Below are positions 60,230 to 64,000 of a DNA stretch of 64,000 nucleotides, one piece after another; the stretch's first letter is position 1, and every line of letters starts with the position of its first letter. The stretch spans positions 593,824-657,823 of the forward strand of contig OZ026563.1 in NCBI GenBank assembly GCA_964020155.1, given 5' to 3'. The notes beneath the pieces are model-generated. The model was not told where the DNA came from. It saw only the letters and a list, made by a program, of their open reading frames with translations, and did not search any database. The position numbers were made by a program, and so were the translations under genes. The stretch comes from Chondrilla cf. caribensis (Eukaryota > Porifera > Demospongiae > Chondrillida > Chondrillidae).

Positions 60230-62494
60230 GAGAGAGAGAGTATAGTATCCTATTATGTTAAGATTTGGCATATTGCGAAAAGGACTGAATAGTTGCCATG
60301 GCAACAGTTACTACAAATCACAAACATACCCTAGTAACAATCTCATAGAAGGAGGTGCTAGGGGAATCCCCTGTAGCTAAGAAAATCGGAGCACTAGCAG
60401 CAAGTGCGGCTTCAACCAGATTTGGATATTTGAAGCGCATGTACGCACTGATCTTCCCGCCATAGCTGGACGGCAACATGCATACACACAACACAACATG
60501 CATGCATGGCCTCACTTGAAGAAGTCGAATGGGCTCACCTTCCACCAAAAGATACCACCTTGTCAATTTTGTAAGTCTGTCTAATCTCCTTTACAAGAAC
60601 TGCAAAGTCCGCCAAAGCGTGTTCCACGCTGAGATACCCGATGTTGTCCAACCTAAACGACTCCTGCCCAAAAGGTAGTGATTTTCCGTAATACCTCTGG
60701 GGGGGAGGGGTGAAGAGTAACGTATGTATGCACAAATGCTGCATGTAGCTTGATAATACAAACAACATAAATGCAACAATGAGTCCAACAGGTAAGGTGG
60801 TATACTCCCAACAGCAAACAATTGCCATAATTTTGGCCCACATTACATTATATTCAAAATCAAGGAACATGCAGTAGAAACACCCTTGAGTCAAACTGCT
60901 GCTTAACACCAACCAAATGTGAGCATTGCTTGGTTTGGGACAGCAGTAAGCAAATCATGATAAGAACGTCTGATGGCTAACTCAACTTCATGAGCCCCTT
61001 ATAGTTTGTCTGAACGAGTTTCTATCGTATGTAAATTTGATTTTTCACAGTAGAAATTTACATACAAGAATTAAATTTTACTGAAATGCAGGTTCCTTTC
61101 ACAAGTATCAATATACAGTAATACATTAACATTTTACAACACTCACATGTTCTCCAAAAACTACCAATGCTCCTATTTCCTTTGCAAACTCAAAAACAAA
61201 TCCACTGTTATCCCAAAATCCTATAACATCAAAGAGACATGTAAAACAGTATGTTGAATACAATTTCATATTAGAACATACCTTCAATCGATCCCTCATT
61301 GCCAGTGTAAAAGAACAAAACATTTCTTTTTCCCTCTTTGAAGAATGCATCTAAATATACAAGTATGTATAAAGGTATATACAATCACTCAAATGTTTAC
61401 ACACACATTCACTCACAGATTTCACCCAACACCACACCCACCCACCCACACATCCAGCCCCCCACCCCCCAACACACAATCGGATAACCCACTGAAAATA
61501 ATGCTTCTTGTTAGTCTGGCGTAGCCGACCCTTGATCCGCCATTTTATTTTGTTGGGGCGGAGAAAGGGTCTGGGGACATTGCTATTCGGTAACGGTGAA
61601 ATGTCGGACGTTGAACCCGACACTTTTACGGAATGACCTTTACATAATGTACGGAAATATACAAAGGTTTACAAAGTATACAATCGTTAGCGGAGTTCGT
61701 AGCATGCAGTCATTGTGAGGTACTCTTTGAAGTCGGTCTCTTCGTTTAGGTTCAACCCAGAACTTGTTTCTTACTCCGAAGCGATTTTATGTTAGGGTTG
61801 GTCAGCGCGCACTTGATCGCCGTGGGATTAGTTTGTCCATAGACCCCGGGTTCCAGCAATTCTAAGGCCCTTAATGGCGTATTCAAATCTTCTCTTCTGA
61901 TCAGCCATCAAAGCAGATAGGGGGAACGTACACGCTGTGCGCGTGGCTCTTTCTATCCCGTAAATATAATCAAAGGCGAAGGACAAAAGAGTCGTTACTA
62001 TGGTTTTCACCGAAGCCTGTCGGAAGTCTTGCAAAACGTCGTTTTCTTTTAGTATCGCGATAGATGCTTCCTACTGTAGCTTTTTCATTGTTGTGACGAG
62101 TGTCTTGAGTTTGCTAAAGGAATGTATTCGCATGACGGCTGCGATCGCCATTTTACTAATTATATCGCATTCGACCACGCCCCTTTGCTACCACTATTTG
62201 AATAGCAATGTCCCCAGACCCTTTCTCCGCCCCAACAAAATAAAATGGCGGATCAAGGGTCGGCTACGCCAGACTAGCTTCTTGTGTGTTTTTATAAGGA
62301 AAATTCATCTTACCAGTCAAAAGGTATCTTTCTTGATAGGTTCTTTGGTCTCGATAATTGAAGTGGTCCACGAACTGAGTGATGTACTTCTCCTGGTAAG
62401 GGTACGTCTGACAAGCCCCAGGATGGAACAGCGTCAGAGAGATCAGCAATCTTGAAACCACAAGTAAGTTAGTAAGAGCTAACAGACTGGCCAT
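56118..62494 (-). CDS. PRCP: S28 serine carboxypeptidase (lysosomal Pro-X carboxypeptidase / DPP7 type), complete
   Basis: Lysosomal or secreted peptidase of the S28 family, which cleaves next to proline. Exons: 62494-62314, 61350-61282, 61220-61147, 60696-60539, then 60465-60330 (5a) or 59989-59854 (5b), 59212-59125, 59057-59002, 58610-58503, 57988-57952, 57633-57512, 57069-56922, 56706-56642, 56360-56290, 56199-56118; 464 residues with one exon-5 copy (human paralogs about 490). Signal peptide at the N-terminus ([20 protein letters not shown]). Family motifs: [26 protein letters not shown], catalytic Ser161 in FGGSYGG split across the exon 4/5 junction, ALAASAPI, Asp408 in [10 protein letters not shown], His in GAAHHLDLR. 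Start is the first ATG before the signal peptide. Motifs cannot separate PRCP from DPP7, so the symbol is a family label. Exon 13 uses acceptor ccctaag at 56361, since the upstream ttcag at 56379 breaks the frame. Confidence 0.92.
56438..56622 (-). repeat. 54-bp minisatellite, inverted second locus
   Basis: Three to four units of the same 54-bp repeat as at 48.1-48.6 kb, in opposite orientation, inside intron 12 of the S28 gene (between 56642 and 56360). Confidence 0.95.
57257..57433. mobile_element. Tc1/mariner-superfamily-like MITE in an S28 gene intron
   Basis: CAGTGAAACCTCACTAATCC at the left and GGATTGGAGAGGTTTCACTG at the right form inverted repeats flanked by TA. 177 bp, rich in AATCC(A/G)ACA motifs. 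Confidence 0.8.
58740..58985. repeat. 26-30-bp minisatellite in an S28 gene intron
   Basis: Eight to nine copies of GCATGACATGTGTGATCTGT + ACATA(CGTA). Confidence 0.93.
59854..59989 (-). other. S28 gene alternative exon 5b
   Basis: Second 136-nt exon, same entry and exit phases: [44 protein letters not shown]. Acceptor tgtctgtag, donor AAG/gtaaca. Intact frame and splice sites argue against a dead duplicate. Confidence 0.9.
60030..60235. repeat. (AC)n microsatellite between S28 exons 5a and 5b
   Basis: AC tract with ATGCGTACACGC interruptions; sense-strand (GT)n separating the two alternative exons. Other tracts in this gene: 56755-56921 and 57830-57941. Confidence 0.96.
60330..60465 (-). 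other. S28 gene alternative exon 5a
   Basis: 136-nt exon completing the catalytic Ser codon (AG + C) and encoding [44 protein letters not shown]. Acceptor ccgtccag, donor AGG/gtatgt. Entry phase 2, exit phase 0. Confidence 0.9.
61512..62276. mobile_element. 765-bp TIR transposon with 9-bp target duplication (Mutator-like)
   Basis: Perfect terminal inverted repeats of 77 bp: TAGTCTGGCGTAGCCGACCC... at 61512-61588 and its reverse complement at 62200-62276. Flanked by the direct repeat GCTTCTTGT at 61503-61511 and 62277-62285. The 9-bp duplication and long TIRs fit Mutator-like elements; no transposase frame is seen, so it is non-autonomous. It lies in intron 1 of the S28 gene. Confidence 0.93.
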
Positions 62495-62511
62495 TTTACG
62501 ACTCACGTGAT

Positions 62512-62915
62512 CTATAATGGGCGGATATGGATGGACGCAAATTGTCCTAACCCTAGACGAGGTTTTTTGAGAAGCACTTCGCTTCTGATGATCAGTCTTT
62601 CTCTGGCTGTCTCTTTGTCTGCAAAGAAAGAGCGGCTTCGTCTGTCCTTTCCCCCAAGTACCACTTTCCTATTGCCTTTGGCGTACAGTTCCCGTTCGGC
62701 AGCTGGTCTTCCACTGCCTGGACTAGTTCCAACGCGTGGAAAGGAGTCTTCGCGGCTCTGCTGTCCAGTGTGTCGAGGCAGGACTTGGGCGAGCCCACTG
62801 TGTGCCTCTGGCATGGATACAGCGAGACCCTCTCTTCGAGGGCGGAGTGCACCCAACTGGTTCTTGCTACATCAATTAGCTGGAGCCTGGCGTCACTCCG
62901 CACATTACACAACAC
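62512..62915. other. GC-richer open segment upstream of the S28 gene
   Basis: Open in overlapping frames on both strands for 320-430 bp, unlike the AT/AC-rich surroundings. Minus-frame translations (for example WYLGERTDEAALSLQTKRQP) match nothing I know. It could be an old transposon fragment or the CpG-rich promoter of the S28 gene; not called as a gene. Confidence 0.3.
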
Positions 62916-63060
62916 ACGTCAATGTATCTATCAAAGGTTGATATATATAGTCGTACTTAAACTTGGTTCCAGCTTGAAATATTGCAAGTTTGAATATGTA
63001 TACGTTTGAAATCTATTAAAAATTCCATCCCATAATCATAGTATCTTATCGAAGATAACA

Positions 63061-63103
63061 TCATAGACTCTCTATACTGTTACGTAGTATAGAGAGTCTA
63101 TGA
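63061..63103. repeat. Hairpin upstream of the S28 gene
   Basis: TCATAGACTCTCTATAC and GTATAGAGAGTCTATGA form 17-bp perfect arms around nine bases. Confidence 0.9.
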
Positions 63104-63473
63104 TAACATGATTGACAAGACTGAAATTAGCTGCACTCGTTGTAGACATCCAGCCACAAAACTAGAGAAATATTCAACTGTAGATGGTCCATACCATGAT
63201 TCAACCCTCCAGTGAACATGTGATGAGACTGTTGCATTCTAAATCTCCTCAGATACACACACAACATACAAAACTAAAGCAGATTGAATTCAATAATAAT
63301 TGTCACAACTGCTTATGAATAACTATTAGAATTAGTCCACATGCACTCTTACAACGATTTAAAGCAAGGGAAGATATTATATAATGATTAATTAGTGGTT
63401 CCACCGAATTAAATTGTGGTGCAATAATTCACACTCGTTCAATTGAGCACGAGATACTAGGATCCAGTGTTCA

Positions 63474-63846
63474 TCATGTCCGATAACCAATGTTCCCCTG
63501 TAGAGGGATCTTGAAGTAACTCAGCTGGAGGGGGGTGCAGTGTGTGGTCCTGAAGTCCTCCATGTACTTTCCAGCCTACGGGAGGGCGAGAACGGGGGAG
63601 ATCAACCTCAGAATATTGAACATACACATCAGAATACCAAGTGCTGGTATTGTACACTGTACTTGGGAGGCTGGAGGTTTGAATGTGTTGTTACACTTAC
63701 CAAATACAAAAGCATTTGTGTTTTTTGCTGAGCAGTGAACGTTTCTCCAATCATGGAAGGGTACGAACTGCCATGTCCACTAACATGAGATACGAGTGTG
63801 ATGTTACACCAGTTGGTATCGACACGTTTGTCCATTAGTAGACCAT
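63474..63846 (-). CDS. 3' end of an unrecognised gene, partial at right edge
   Basis: Two exons, 63846-63701 and 63575-63474, join in phase (TTG/gtaagt; ccgtag/GCT) and end at TGA. They encode about 82 residues: LLMDKRVDTNWCNITLVSHV, GHGSSYPSMIGETFTAQQKT, MLLYLAGKYMEDFRTTHCTP, LQLSYFKIPLQGNIGYRT. The acceptor catacag at 63847 implies further exons to the right. I do not recognise the family. Alternative reading of the last exon (ending SDMMNTGS) needs a different phase and is less likely. Confidence 0.6.
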
Positions 63847-63881
63847 CTGTATGTACCAAGTTGAGGTTTATGCAGTGAAAG

Positions 63882-63884
<3 letters not shown>

Positions 63885-63936
<52 letters not shown>

Positions 63937-64000
63937 GTGTGTGTGTGTTGTGTGTGTGTGTGTGTGTGTGTGTTTGCACGTGTGTGTGTGTGTGTGTGTG
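63885..64000. repeat. (TG)n microsatellite at the right edge
   Basis: TG tract continuing past the window end; a TG-rich stretch also begins the window (1-75). Confidence 0.96.

Noticed and set aside
62507..62941. 144-codon plus-strand frame and two minus-strand frames
   Set aside because: No recognisable similarity, both strands open because of higher GC, no splice partners found; listed only as an unassigned segment.

Overview
The window is nuclear DNA from an intron-rich invertebrate animal. Genes are split into short exons with GT-AG introns of roughly 80-1,600 bp, and introns and spacers are full of (AC)n/(TG)n microsatellites, minisatellites and short DNA transposons. The gene set (a RAPGEF1 Rap exchange factor, an AIF1/Iba1 EF-hand protein, a KYAT3-like aminotransferase, an S28 lysosomal peptidase) is metazoan. 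A sponge or other early-branching marine invertebrate would fit, but nothing here proves it. No bacterial features (operons, CRISPR, Shine-Dalgarno sites) were seen, and no tRNA or rRNA was recognised.

Layout. (1) 184-12689, minus: RAPGEF1/C3G, 22 exons traced by in-phase splice sites; it runs off the left edge. (2) 13002-15704, plus: complete AIF1, seven exons, head-to-head with RAPGEF1 (312 bp between start codons). (3) 16487-19475, minus: gene A, a secreted protein with a signal peptide, one Ig-like domain and a long aromatic five-residue-repeat (pentapeptide-like) domain; it lies tail-to-tail with AIF1. (4) 19.64-25.79 kb: no recognised gene; a 2-kb G-rich 25-bp minisatellite and a 0.7-kb purine tract. 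(5) 25.79-48.03 kb: three head-to-tail copies of a ~7.2-7.8-kb unit, each with one gene of the same family (B, C, D, all minus). B and C are nearly identical; D differs more, partly in one clustered patch. (6) 49661-55943, minus: complete KYAT3-like gene, 14 exons. (7) 56118-62494, minus: complete S28 serine carboxypeptidase (PRCP/DPP7 type) with two alternative copies of the exon after the catalytic serine codon. A 765-bp terminal-inverted-repeat transposon with a 9-bp target duplication sits in intron 1. (8) Right edge: last two exons of an unrecognised minus-strand gene.

The most unusual content is the four-gene Ig plus pentapeptide-like family. A and B-D share signal exon, Ig exon, single large repeat exon, identical intron phases, a TATA box, a non-coding first exon, and a 56-bp hairpin-forming minisatellite in the same intron. 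The best-supported single gene-structure finding is the pair of 136-bp exons in the S28 gene, whose phases forbid using both or neither. Many introns also begin with, or soon run into, a sense-strand (GT)n tract. All gene models are hand-derived from reading frame and splice consensus, without transcript evidence.
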